25,560 nt of DNA from TMP-24 sp964600685. GTDB taxonomy: Bacteria > Pseudomonadota > Alphaproteobacteria > Rhodobacterales > Rhodobacteraceae. Below, piece by piece: positions 14,247 to 22,352 of the stretch. The DNA is taken from contig CAZRKU010000043.1 in assembly GCA_964600685.1 (NCBI GenBank), positions 1 through 25,560 of the forward strand, read 5' to 3'. The translations under genes and the position numbers were made by a program. Under the pieces are notes generated by a model that worked only from the letters and a program-made list of their open reading frames with translations, did not search any database and was not told the origin of the DNA. Each line of letters opens with the position of its first letter. The first letter of the stretch is position 1.

Positions 14247-14330
14247 TTTTTCGTCCGACCCTCTTCAAAGCCCCGCCAAAACACCTAGACTTGTCCCCCC
14301 GAGTCGAAAAGCCAAACTTCCCGAGGCGCC

Positions 14331-14960
14331 ATGTCCAGAGACGACCCTTTCGGTTTCGATATTTCCGCGGCGTCCGACAAGAAACGGCGCACGAAGGGCA
14401 AGCGCGGCATGTCCGGCGCCTTTGAAACCTCGACCCGCCCCTGCGATCATCGCGGCTGCAAGGAGGCGGGCCAGTATCGCGCGCCGAAGTCGCCCGACAC
14501 GCTCGACGACTATTTCTGGTTCTGCCGCGATCACGTGCGCGAATATAACCTGAAGTGGAACTTCTTTCAGGGCGCGACCGAGGAAGAGTTCGAGAAGTTC
14601 ATCGACAAGGACCGGGTCTGGGGCCGTGAAACCAAGCCCTTCGGCAAGCGCGGCGAGGAAGATCGCGCCTGGCAGCGGCTTGGCGTCGCCGATCCGATGG
14701 AAATCCTTGGCGCGAATGCGACGCTGAACCCCGGCCGCGCGACCGCCGGCCGCAAGCTGCCCCCGACCGAACGCAAGGCGCTGGATATTCTGGAAGCCAG
14801 GGACAATTGGACAAAACCCGAAATCCGCAAGCAATATAAAAGCCTTGTCAAGGACTTGCACCCGGACATGAACGGCGGCGACCGTTCCGACGAGGAGCGG
14901 TTGCAGGAAGTTGTCTGGGCCTGGGACCAGATCAAGGACAGCCGCAACTTCAGGGAATAG
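14331..14960 (+). CDS. J-domain (DnaJ-like) protein
   Basis: A 209-residue cytoplasmic protein with the J domain at its C-terminus rather than the N-terminus. 'EIRKQYKSLVKDLHPDMNGGD' carries the HPD motif at 177-179, the contact that stimulates Hsp70 ATPase, and the helix 'ERLQEVVWAWDQIKDS' follows. The N-terminal half has a Cys/His set (C38, H40, C43, C65, H68) that may bind metal, and an aromatic-rich stretch 'DYFWFCRDHVREYNLKWNFF'. This architecture is that of the alphaproteobacterial J-domain protein next to bolA and cobS. Its client is unknown. ATG 14331 has GAGG about 5 bases upstream. It is complete and intact, and its stop lies almost against the 3' end of the decayed msrB. Confidence 0.93.
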   Translation: MSRDDPFGFDISAASDKKRRTKGKRGMSGAFETSTRPCDHRGCKEAGQYRAPKSPDTLDDYFWFCRDHVREYNLKWNFFQGATEEEFEKFIDKDRVWGRETKPFGKRGEEDRAWQRLGVADPMEILGANATLNPGRATAGRKLPPTERKALDILEARDNWTKPEIRKQYKSLVKDLHPDMNGGDRSDEERLQEVVWAWDQIKDSRNFRE

Positions 14961-14965
14961 GCGCA

Positions 14966-15326
14966 AACGGCACGGACCATCAACGCCAGTCCGCTCATGC
15001 AATAGCGCTTGCCAGTGGGCTTGGGGCCGTCGTTGAACACATGCCCCAGGTGGCCGCCGCAGCGGCGGCAATGAACTTCCGTTCGCTTGCCCAGAATGCC
15101 CCAATCGGCCCTTGTCGCCACCGCGTCGGGCAGCGGCGCGAAGAACGACGGCCAGCCCGTGCCGCTCTCATATTTCGGCCTGGACGCAAAAGGGGCAGAT
15201 CGCAGCCGGCACAGTGGAACGTGCCCTTGCGATGTTCGTCGTTCAGCGGGCTCGACCCGGCGCGCCCGGTATCGTCCTCGCGCAGGGCCGCCGCGCCGGC
15301 GTCAGAAGTGCGCGCCATTCCGGCCC
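14966..15326 (-). pseudogene. msrB: Methionine sulfoxide reductase B, frameshifted
   Basis: Three consecutive frames together encode an MsrB, the enzyme that reduces methionine-R-sulfoxide. Frame 1 (about 15323-15300) gives 'PEWRALLTPA'. Frame 2 (about 15300-15195) gives 'AAALREDDTGRAGSSPLNDEH' and 'GTFHCAGCDLPL'. Frame 3 (about 15192-14966) gives 'KYESGTGWPSFFAPLP', 'TEVHCRRCGGHLGHVF' and 'KRYCMSGLAL'. Both joins need a one-base loss (or a two-base gain). The second falls at a CCCC-TTTT run (plus-strand aaaagggg, 15188-15195). The two zinc CxxC pairs and the catalytic RYC are preserved. No start codon is evident in the first frame, and the third runs on without a stop into antisense of the J-domain gene. 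It is either a young pseudogene or has sequencing errors in homopolymers. Confidence 0.8.
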
Positions 15327-15517
15327 CCGTTCCCTGCTCGTCCCATGATGTCAGACTTCGGATCACGGGCGGGTAAAAGCCGCGTGTGCATGGGTTGCAA
15401 TTCAACCGGGCCGAGGTCGCAAATCGCCTGCAAAGCCGCCCGCGCGGCCTTGCACCCCCCCGGATTCTCGTCCATCAATCAGGGGTTCATTTGCCGGGCA
15501 CTCCCCGGCCCCTTGCG

Positions 15518-16504
15518 ATGGCGGACGGAATGCTGGATCAGAATGTGAAACCCACCGAAGAAATCTCCGTGCGCGAGGTTTTCGGGATCGACACCGAGAT
15601 GAAGGTCAAGGGGTTCGCCGACCGCAGCGACCGTGTGCCGGAGATTGACACGACCTACAAGTTCGACCCCGACACCACCTTGGCGATCCTCGCCGGTTTT
15701 GCCTATAACCGCCGGGTGATGATCCAGGGCTATCACGGCACCGGCAAGTCGACCCATATCGAGCAGGTGGGCGCACGGCTGAACTGGCCCACGGTGCGGG
15801 TCAACCTCGACAGCCACATCAGCCGGATCGACCTGATCGGCAAGGATGCGATCAAGCTGCGCGACGGCAAGCAGGTGACCGAGTTCCACGAAGGCATCCT
15901 GCCCTGGGCGCTGCGCAATCCCGTTGCCATCGTGTTCGACGAATATGACGCAGGCCGCGCCGATGTGATGTTCGTGATCCAGCGGGTCCTGGAACATGAC
16001 GGCAAGCTGACGCTTCTGGATCAGAACGAGATCATCACGCCCCACCCGTCCTTCCGGCTGTTCGCGACCGCGAACACGGTTGGCCTTGGCGACACGACCG
16101 GGCTTTACCACGGCGTCCAGCAGATCAACCAGGCGCAGATGGACCGCTGGTCGCTGGTCGCGACCCTGAACTATCTGAGCCACGACGCCGAGGCCGCGAT
16201 CGTTCTGGCCAAGTCGCCGCATTACAACACCGAGAAGGGCCGCAAGACGATCAGCCAGATGGTGACGGTCGCCGACCTGACCCGCACCGCCTTCATGAAC
16301 GGCGATCTGTCGACGGTCATGTCGCCCCGGACGGTCCTGAACTGGGCGCAGAATGCCGAGATCTTCCGCAATGTGGGCTACGCCTTCCGGCTGACCTTCC
16401 TGAACAAATGCGACGAGCTGGAACGGCAGACGGTGGCGGAATTCTACCAGCGCTGCTTCGACGAGGAACTGCCGGAGAGCGCGGCGAGCCAGAGCATTCG
16501 GTGA
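15518..16504 (+). CDS. cobS: Cobaltochelatase subunit CobS (AAA+ ATPase)
   Basis: A 328-residue AAA+ ATPase of the aerobic vitamin B12 pathway. CobS and CobT form the chaperone-like complex that powers CobN to insert Co2+ into hydrogenobyrinic acid a,c-diamide. Walker A is GYHGTGKST at 71-79, and Walker B 'AIVFDEYD' has D141-E142. 'LFATANTVGLGDTTGLYHGVQQINQAQMDRW' gives sensor and arginine-finger features of the MoxR/CobS clade. The N-terminal 'KPTEEISVREVFGID' is typical. Two starts are possible, ATG 15518 and ATG 15530 (MLDQNVKP); the second has better purines in front (GGCGGACGGA). cobN is not in the window, and I see no convincing cobalamin riboswitch upstream. The GIY-YIG gene starts 9 bases after its stop. 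Confidence 0.95.
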   Translation: MADGMLDQNVKPTEEISVREVFGIDTEMKVKGFADRSDRVPEIDTTYKFDPDTTLAILAGFAYNRRVMIQGYHGTGKSTHIEQVGARLNWPTVRVNLDSHISRIDLIGKDAIKLRDGKQVTEFHEGILPWALRNPVAIVFDEYDAGRADVMFVIQRVLEHDGKLTLLDQNEIITPHPSFRLFATANTVGLGDTTGLYHGVQQINQAQMDRWSLVATLNYLSHDAEAAIVLAKSPHYNTEKGRKTISQMVTVADLTRTAFMNGDLSTVMSPRTVLNWAQNAEIFRNVGYAFRLTFLNKCDELERQTVAEFYQRCFDEELPESAASQSIR

Positions 16505-16513
16505 GGCAGAGTT

Positions 16514-16900
16514 GTGGACATCGACCAACTGAAACAACTTGTTGATGATCACCTCGGAATAGCAAGAGCGGTTCCATTGGGCGTCGCCAAACTACCTTAC
16601 TCACCCGGCGTATATACCCTCTTCTTCGGAGGCGAGCCCGTCTATATCGGCGTAGCGCGCGGGGAAAAGGGCCTACGCAATCGAAAGCGAAACTATGTCG
16701 GTGGCGATGACGGCCATACAACACACCGTGAGTTTCTCTCAATCATTCCAGATAAATCTGAACGAACCGCGTTCATCAAGGCAAACGTAGCAATGGCTTG
16801 GCATGAAGTGAAAACAGCCAAGATCGCCGAAGACCTTGGAAAAAACCTGGTATCGTTACTGAAGCCCAGGTGGAATCGCTTGATATACTCGACCACATGA
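16514..16900 (+). CDS. GIY-YIG nuclease-like protein inserted between cobS and cobT
   Basis: A 128-residue protein with the GIY-YIG fold signature: 'GVYTLFF' (G32-V33-Y34), 'VYIGVA' (Y44-I45-G46), the conserved arginine in 'GLRNRKRNY' (R55), and E106 and N121 (in 'KPRWNR') at the spacing of the catalytic glutamate and the final asparagine. All the usual active-site positions are thus occupied, suggesting a working nuclease. It starts at a GTG with GAGG 7 bases upstream, inside the cobS stop region, and ends in an ATGA overlap with cobT. Its base composition is unlike its neighbours: my hand count of 16561-16860 is 155 G+C in 300 (52%), against 62% in two sampled cobS lines. It is probably acquired. 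Its target and any tie to cobalamin synthesis are unknown. Confidence 0.85.
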   Translation: MDIDQLKQLVDDHLGIARAVPLGVAKLPYSPGVYTLFFGGEPVYIGVARGEKGLRNRKRNYVGGDDGHTTHREFLSIIPDKSERTAFIKANVAMAWHEVKTAKIAEDLGKNLVSLLKPRWNRLIYSTT

Positions 16901-18765
16901 CCCAACGTTCAGACAACCCCGCTGATCCCTTCAAGAAGGCCCTCGCCGAGGCCACTCGCACCATGGCCGACGAGCCGGAGTTGACGATCACCTACTCGGT
17001 CGATCCGCCCGGCATGACCGGCGACACGATGCGGCTGCCGCAGGTCAGCCGCCGGTTGACACGGGACGAGGTGCTGATCGCGCGCGGCACGGCGGATGCT
17101 TTCGCGCTCCGCCGCCGCTATCACGACGAAGGGGTCGCGGCGAAATATCTGCCGCAGGGCCAGATGGCGCGTGACCTTTACGACGCGATGGAAACCGCGC
17201 GGTGCGAGGCGGTGGGTGCGCGCGACATGCCGGGGACGCTCGGCAATATCGACGCCAAGATCGCCAATGAGGCCGAGCGGCGCGGCTACAGCCAGATCCG
17301 CACCGCGCAGGAAGCGCCGCTGGCGCAGGCGGCTGGTTATCTGGTGCGCCATCTGGCCACCGGACGGCCGATGCCGGGCGGCGCCGGCCATGTGATGGAC
17401 CTCTGGCGCCCCTTCATCGAAGGTCAGGCGGCAGGGGCCCTCGACCATATCGGCGCCGCGCTGGCCGATCAGGCGGCCTTCGCCCGTCTTGCCCGCCAGA
17501 TCATCAGGGATCTGGGCTACGGCGACCAGTTGGGTGATGACCCGGATGAGGCGGACGAGGATGACGGCCAGGGCGAGGAAGCCCAGGACCAGCCCGATAC
17601 CGCCGACAGCCAGGACGACAGCCAGTCGGAGGAGGAAGAGGCCAGCCCCGAGCAGTCGCAGGAGGAGCAGGAGGATCCGAGCCAGTCCAAGGTCACCATG
17701 GACGACATGGCCGACATGGAGCAGGGCGAGGAGGCCGAACTGCCAGACTCGGACGCGCCCTTGGAACCGCCGCCACCCGCGCCCTATTCGGACGCCGATC
17801 CGAACTACAGCGTCTATGCGACCGACTTCGACGAGGAAATCCGGGCCGAGGATCTGGCCGAACCGGCGGAACTGGAACGGCTGCGGGCCTATCTCGACCA
17901 GCAGCTCGAACCTTTGAAAGGCGCGGTCAGCCGGCTGGCGAACAAGCTTCAGCGCCGGCTTCAGGCCCAGCAGAACCGCAGTTGGGAGTTCGATCTGGAG
18001 GAGGGGACACTCGACGCGGGCCGCCTGGCGCGCGTGGTGGCGAACCCGACGACGCCGCTGTCCTTCAAGGTCGAGAAGGACACCGAATTCCGCGACACCT
18101 GCGTGACGCTGCTTCTGGACAATTCCGGCTCCATGCGCGGGCGGCCGATCTCCATCGCGGCGATCTGCGCCGACGTGCTGGCGCGCACGCTGGAGCGCTG
18201 CCAGGTCAAGGTCGAGATCCTAGGCTTCACCACCCGCGCCTGGAAGGGTGGCCAGTCGCGCGAGCGCTGGCTGGCGCAGGGGCGACCGCAGCAGCCGGGT
18301 CGGCTCAATGATCTGCGCCATATCATCTACAAATCCGCCGACGCCCCCTGGCGGCGGTCGCGGCCCAATCTGGGGCTGATGATGAAGGAGGGGCTGTTGA
18401 AGGAAAACATCGACGGCGAGGCGCTGGAATGGGCGCACCGGCGCATGATCCACCGGCGCGAGCAGCGGAAGATCCTGATGGTGATTTCCGACGGTGCCCC
18501 GGTCGATGACAGCACGCTTTCGGTCAATCCGGCCAACTATCTCGAAAAACATCTGCGCGATGTGATTGCGATGGTCGAGAGGAAGAAGCTTGTCGAACTG
18601 ATCGCCATCGGTATCGGCCATGATGTGACGCGCTATTATCAGCGCGCGGTGACGATCACCGATGTCGAGCAACTGGCGGGCGCGATGACCGAGCAGTTGG
18701 CGAGCCTTTTTGACGCGAACCCGCGCGCCCGGGCGCGCGCCATGGGGTTGAAGCGCGTGGCCTGA
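16897..18765 (+). CDS. cobT: Cobaltochelatase subunit CobT
   Basis: A 622-residue partner of CobS in cobalt insertion. The N-terminal helical part (about 1-210) is followed by a strongly acidic low-complexity linker (about 212-300, rich in D/E/Q/S), as in other CobT proteins, and by a C-terminal von Willebrand A domain. The metal-site motif is D408-x-S410-x-S412 in 'LLLDNSGSMRG', with 'VISDGAPVDDSTL' later in the domain. The ATG lies within ATGA, shared with the GIY-YIG stop, and I see no ribosome site just before it, so its translation probably depends on ribosomes finishing the upstream gene. An in-frame GTG at 16870 would start inside that gene and is less likely. Confidence 0.95.
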   Translation: MTQRSDNPADPFKKALAEATRTMADEPELTITYSVDPPGMTGDTMRLPQVSRRLTRDEVLIARGTADAFALRRRYHDEGVAAKYLPQGQMARDLYDAMETARCEAVGARDMPGTLGNIDAKIANEAERRGYSQIRTAQEAPLAQAAGYLVRHLATGRPMPGGAGHVMDLWRPFIEGQAAGALDHIGAALADQAAFARLARQIIRDLGYGDQLGDDPDEADEDDGQGEEAQDQPDTADSQDDSQSEEEEASPEQSQEEQEDPSQSKVTMDDMADMEQGEEAELPDSDAPLEPPPPAPYSDADPNYSVYATDFDEEIRAEDLAEPAELERLRAYLDQQLEPLKGAVSRLANKLQRRLQAQQNRSWEFDLEEGTLDAGRLARVVANPTTPLSFKVEKDTEFRDTCVTLLLDNSGSMRGRPISIAAICADVLARTLERCQVKVEILGFTTRAWKGGQSRERWLAQGRPQQPGRLNDLRHIIYKSADAPWRRSRPNLGLMMKEGLLKENIDGEALEWAHRRMIHRREQRKILMVISDGAPVDDSTLSVNPANYLEKHLRDVIAMVERKKLVELIAIGIGHDVTRYYQRAVTITDVEQLAGAMTEQLASLFDANPRARARAMGLKRVA

Positions 18766-18771
18766 CTTCGT

Positions 18772-18850
18772 CCGGGCTTCGCCCGGCCGACCGGAGCGAG
18801 GGGGGCTCGCCCCCCTCGCGCTCCCCCGAGGATATTTTCGGACAGAAAAT
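18772..18850 (+). repeat. Double hairpin plus 'ccccgaggatat' intergenic element
   Basis: Hairpin 1 is ccgggc/gcccgg at 18772-18786 with a 3-base loop. Hairpin 2 is a perfect 10-base stem at 18796-18805/18810-18819 with loop ctcg. They are followed by 'ctcccccgaggatattttcg' and 'gacagaaaatggg' up to the pepP start. I recall closely similar hairpin-then-'CCCCGAGGATATTT' sequences scattered between genes in Rhodobacterales genomes, so I take this as a copy of a dispersed repeat. The second hairpin could also weaken read-through from cobT. Confidence 0.6.
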
Positions 18851-18859
18851 GGGAACGCC

Positions 18860-20668
18860 ATGTTTCAAAGTTTCGAAGTGACGGCGCATCCGGAATTCGG
18901 GGCGGAACGGTTGGCCCGGCTGCGGCGCGCCCTGCGGGATGGGGGCATCGACGGGTTCATCGTGCCGCGCGCGGACGTGCATCAGGGGGAATATGTGGCC
19001 CCGGCGGACGAGCGGCTGAAATGGCTGACGGGTTTTACCGGCTCGGCAGGGTTTTGCGTCGTCCTGCCCGGCGTGGCCGGGGTATTCATCGACGGGCGCT
19101 ATCGAACCCAGATCAAGTCGCAGGTCGATCTCGGGCAGTTCACGCCGGTGCCCTGGCCGGAGGTGAAGGCCGGCGACTGGATCGCCGGGGCGCTGCCGGG
19201 CGGCGGCACCGTCGCCTATGATCCCTGGCTGCACACCCAGCGCGAGATCGTCGAGCTGGAGGCCTTGCTGTCCCCGAAAGGCGTGGCCTTGCGGCCGTCG
19301 GAGAATTTCATCGACCGGATCTGGGCCGACCGCCCTGCCCCGCCGCTCGGCCCGGTCGCAATCCAGCCCATCGAGAATGCCGGCGAGACATCGCAGGGCA
19401 AGCGGACGCGTCTGGCGGAGGGGTTGCGGAAGGCCGGGCAACTGGCGGCCGTTCTGACCCTTCCCGACAGCCTGTCGTGGCTTTTGAACATCCGGGGGGC
19501 GGATATCGCCCGTAACCCGGTGGTGCAGTGTCTGGGGATCTTGCATGCCGACGCCACCCTCGATCTGTTCATCGCGCCGGCGAAACTGTCGCCCGGGGTG
19601 CGGACTCATCTGGGGCCGGAAGTGCATCTCCATCCGCCGGAAGGATTCGGGGCCGCGTTGAAGGCGCTCACCGGCCCGGTGCGCGTGGATCGCGCCACCG
19701 CGCCGATCGCGATCGCCCACACGCTGGAGGCCGCGGGGATCGCCATCGGCTGGGACGCCGATCCCTGCCTTCTGCCCAAGGCGCGCAAGAACGCGGCGGA
19801 AATCGCCGGGATCGAGACGGCGCATCTGCGCGACGGGGCAGCGATGGTCGAATTCCTGGCCTGGCTCGACCGCGAAATCCCGAAAGGGGGCATGACCGAA
19901 ATCCGCGCCGTCACGGCGCTGGAAGGGTTCCGCCGCGCGACCAACGCGCTGAAGGACATCAGTTTCGAGACGATCTGCGGCGCTGGCCCGAATGGCGCGA
20001 TCATGCATTACCGGGTCAGCGAGGACAGCGACCGGCCTTTCCGCGAGGGCGAGATCGTGGTGATCGATTCCGGCGGCCAATATGTGGACGGGACGACCGA
20101 CATCACCCGCACCATTGCTGTCGGCCCACCGGGACCGATGGAGCGCGACTGTTTCACCCGCGTCCTGCAAGGCATGATCGCCATGTCGCGCCTGCGCTGG
20201 CCGAAGGGCGTCGCAGGCAGCCATCTGGACGCGATTGCCCGCTATCAACTCTGGCTCGCCCATCAGGACTATAACCACGGCACCGGGCACGGGGTCGGCG
20301 CCTATCTCTCGGTGCACGAAGGTCCGGCGGGCCTGTCGCGACGCTATGACCTGCCGCTTGAGGACGGGATGATCCTGTCGAACGAACCCGGCTACTACCG
20401 CGAGGGGGCGTTCGGCATCCGCCTTGAAAACCTTGTCCTTGTGGAGAAGGGCGCGGTGCCGCCGGGCGGCGATGCGGAGCGGGAAATGCTGTGCTTCCGC
20501 ACCCTGACTTTCGTGCCGATCGACCGGCGGCTGATTTCGACCGGCCTTCTGACCCGGGCGGAGGTGGACTGGCTGAACCACTACCATGCGCAAGTGCTGG
20601 AACGGATCGGCCCGCGTCTGTCGGAAGGCGCCCGGCGTTGGCTGGAAATGGCCTGCGCGCCGCTCTGA
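18860..20668 (+). CDS. pepP: Xaa-Pro aminopeptidase (aminopeptidase P, M24B)
   Basis: A 602-residue metallopeptidase that removes an N-terminal residue preceding proline. It is the long form, with two creatinase-like N-terminal domains, the pita-bread catalytic domain and an M24 C-terminal extension. The dinuclear metal ligands are all present: D403 and D414 ('VIDSGGQYVDGTTDITRT'), H477 ('HGTGHGVG'), E509 ('LSNEPGYY') and E523 ('IRLENL'). H473 is the usual second-shell histidine. A GGGA lies about 6 bases before ATG 18860, directly after the intergenic repeat. It converges on recN with a single base between the stops. It is probably cytoplasmic, as no signal peptide is seen. The symbol pepP is by family; long forms are often left unnamed. 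Confidence 0.93.
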   Translation: MFQSFEVTAHPEFGAERLARLRRALRDGGIDGFIVPRADVHQGEYVAPADERLKWLTGFTGSAGFCVVLPGVAGVFIDGRYRTQIKSQVDLGQFTPVPWPEVKAGDWIAGALPGGGTVAYDPWLHTQREIVELEALLSPKGVALRPSENFIDRIWADRPAPPLGPVAIQPIENAGETSQGKRTRLAEGLRKAGQLAAVLTLPDSLSWLLNIRGADIARNPVVQCLGILHADATLDLFIAPAKLSPGVRTHLGPEVHLHPPEGFGAALKALTGPVRVDRATAPIAIAHTLEAAGIAIGWDADPCLLPKARKNAAEIAGIETAHLRDGAAMVEFLAWLDREIPKGGMTEIRAVTALEGFRRATNALKDISFETICGAGPNGAIMHYRVSEDSDRPFREGEIVVIDSGGQYVDGTTDITRTIAVGPPGPMERDCFTRVLQGMIAMSRLRWPKGVAGSHLDAIARYQLWLAHQDYNHGTGHGVGAYLSVHEGPAGLSRRYDLPLEDGMILSNEPGYYREGAFGIRLENLVLVEKGAVPPGGDAEREMLCFRTLTFVPIDRRLISTGLLTRAEVDWLNHYHAQVLERIGPRLSEGARRWLEMACAPL

Positions 20669-20669
20669 T

Positions 20670-22313
20670 CTAGGTGGTCAGAAGGGCGCGCGCGGCGTCA
20701 CGGGCGGCCTCTGTCACGGTTTCACCGGCGAGCATGCGCGCGAGTTCATCGACCCGCTGCCCCGGATCGAGCGGCACGACGGTCGAGGTGGTCATGCCGC
20801 CCGCCACCCGCTTTTCCACGCGCCAGTGATGGCCGCCACGCGCCGCGACCTGCGGCGAATGGGTGACAACCAGGATCTGCGCGCTTTCGGCCAGACGCGC
20901 GAGGCGACGGCCCACGGCATCGGCTGTGGCCCCGCCCACGCCGCGGTCGATCTCGTCGAAGATGATCGTCAGCGCCTCGCCGCCACGGGCCAGACAGACC
21001 TTGAGCGCCAGGAGGAACCGCGACAGTTCACCGCCGGATGCGATCTTGTTCAGGGGACCGGACGGGGCACCCGGATTGGTGGCGACGGTGAATTCCACCT
21101 GATCCCGCCCCTCCGGCCCGGGATCGGCGCGGGAAAGGACCGTTGCGAAATGCGCGCGTTCCATCTTCAGCGGCGCAAGTTCCGCAGCGATGGCACGGTC
21201 GAGCGCCTTTGCGCCTTTTGCCCGCACCGCCGAAAGGCCCTGCGCCGCGTCGGCATAGCTGTTGTTTGCCGCATCAAGCGCCGTCCTGAGCGCCTTGAGG
21301 TTGCCACTGGCCCCATCGAGCGCGGCCAGCCGCGCCCGCAGATCGTCAGCGAAGGGCCCCAGATCGTCGGCTGGCACCCCATGCTTGCGCGCCAGCGCCC
21401 GGATGGCGAAGAGGCGCTCCTCGATCCGTTCCTGTTCGGACGGGTCGAAGGACAGGGCCTCCAGACAATCCTCGACGCCCTGTGCCGCGTCACCCAGTTC
21501 GGTCAGTGCCCGGCCAAGCGCGGCAAGCGGCCTATCCAGCCGCCCCTCCGCGCGATCGGCGGCCCCGTCGAGCCAACGGGTCGCGTCGGACATCTGGCCT
21601 TCGGCCCCGTCCGGCCCCAGCGCCTGCAGCGCGCGGGCGAGGTCCTCGCGAATCCGCGCGCCCGCCTGCATCGCCCGGCGGCGGGTGTCCAGTTCCGCTT
21701 CCTCGCCGGTCTTGGGGTCCAGGCGGTCAAGCTCGGCTACGGCGTGGCGCAGGAAATCCTCATCGGCCTTCAGCCTGTCCTGTGCCGCCTCGGCCTCGGC
21801 AAGGGCGCGGCGGGCGTCGGAAACACGCGCCCATGCGCTGCGGGTGGCCGATACATCGGCATCGGCAAAGGCGTCCAGAAGCTGACGGTGCCCGCGCGGG
21901 TTCAAAAGACCGCGATCGTCATGTTGACCATGAAGTTCCACCAGAAGTTCCGACAGGTCGCGCAGGACTTCGACCGAGGCGCGGCGGTCATTCACCCAGG
22001 CGGTCTTGCGGCCGTCCGCGGTCGTGATCCGCCGAAGGATCAACTCCTCACCCGCTTCGATCCCGGCCTCCCTGAGGACGACGCGCGCCGCATGGCCCTG
22101 CGGCAGATCGAACACCGCCGTCACCTCGCCCTGCGCCGCGCCCTGCCGCACCAGTTCGGCCCGGCCGCGCCAGCCCAGCACGAAACCCAGACAATCGAGC
22201 AGGATCGACTTGCCCGCCCCGGTTTCCCCGGTCAGCACGTTCAGGCCCGGCTGGAAGGACAAATCCAGCCGGCCGATGATCAGCATGTCGCGGATTTCAA
22301 GCGCGCGCAGCAT
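20670..22313 (-). CDS. recN: DNA repair protein RecN
   Basis: A 547-residue SMC-like ATPase of normal length for RecN, which acts early at double-strand breaks to hold DNA ends and sister molecules together. Walker A is GETGAGKS at 29-36, after the conserved start 'MLRALEIRDMLIIGRLDLSF'. The central part is coiled-coil, rich in A/E/R/L. The C-terminal lobe has the signature 'ASGGELSRFLLALK' and Walker B 'LTIIFDEIDRGVGG', then 'VVTHSPQVAARG' as the switch region. It begins 39 bases after bamD on the same strand, so it is likely part of a bamD-recN unit. I see no obvious LexA box in front of it, but the promoter may lie further upstream. Confidence 0.96.
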   Translation of the reverse strand: MLRALEIRDMLIIGRLDLSFQPGLNVLTGETGAGKSILLDCLGFVLGWRGRAELVRQGAAQGEVTAVFDLPQGHAARVVLREAGIEAGEELILRRITTADGRKTAWVNDRRASVEVLRDLSELLVELHGQHDDRGLLNPRGHRQLLDAFADADVSATRSAWARVSDARRALAEAEAAQDRLKADEDFLRHAVAELDRLDPKTGEEAELDTRRRAMQAGARIREDLARALQALGPDGAEGQMSDATRWLDGAADRAEGRLDRPLAALGRALTELGDAAQGVEDCLEALSFDPSEQERIEERLFAIRALARKHGVPADDLGPFADDLRARLAALDGASGNLKALRTALDAANNSYADAAQGLSAVRAKGAKALDRAIAAELAPLKMERAHFATVLSRADPGPEGRDQVEFTVATNPGAPSGPLNKIASGGELSRFLLALKVCLARGGEALTIIFDEIDRGVGGATADAVGRRLARLAESAQILVVTHSPQVAARGGHHWRVEKRVAGGMTTSTVVPLDPGQRVDELARMLAGETVTEAARDAARALLTT

Positions 22314-22352
22314 GACTGTTCCCGAAAGGCACGCGCGACCGGCGCACCGCCC

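Noticed and set aside
14567..15121. Continuous minus-strand frame through msrB into the J-domain gene, as a fusion protein
   Set aside because: Only the first ~52 residues are MsrB; the rest is antisense to the J-domain gene, so it is read-through of a damaged gene, not a fusion.
18656..20593. Long minus-strand open frame opposite pepP
   Set aside because: Antisense shadow of a gene with all catalytic residues in place.
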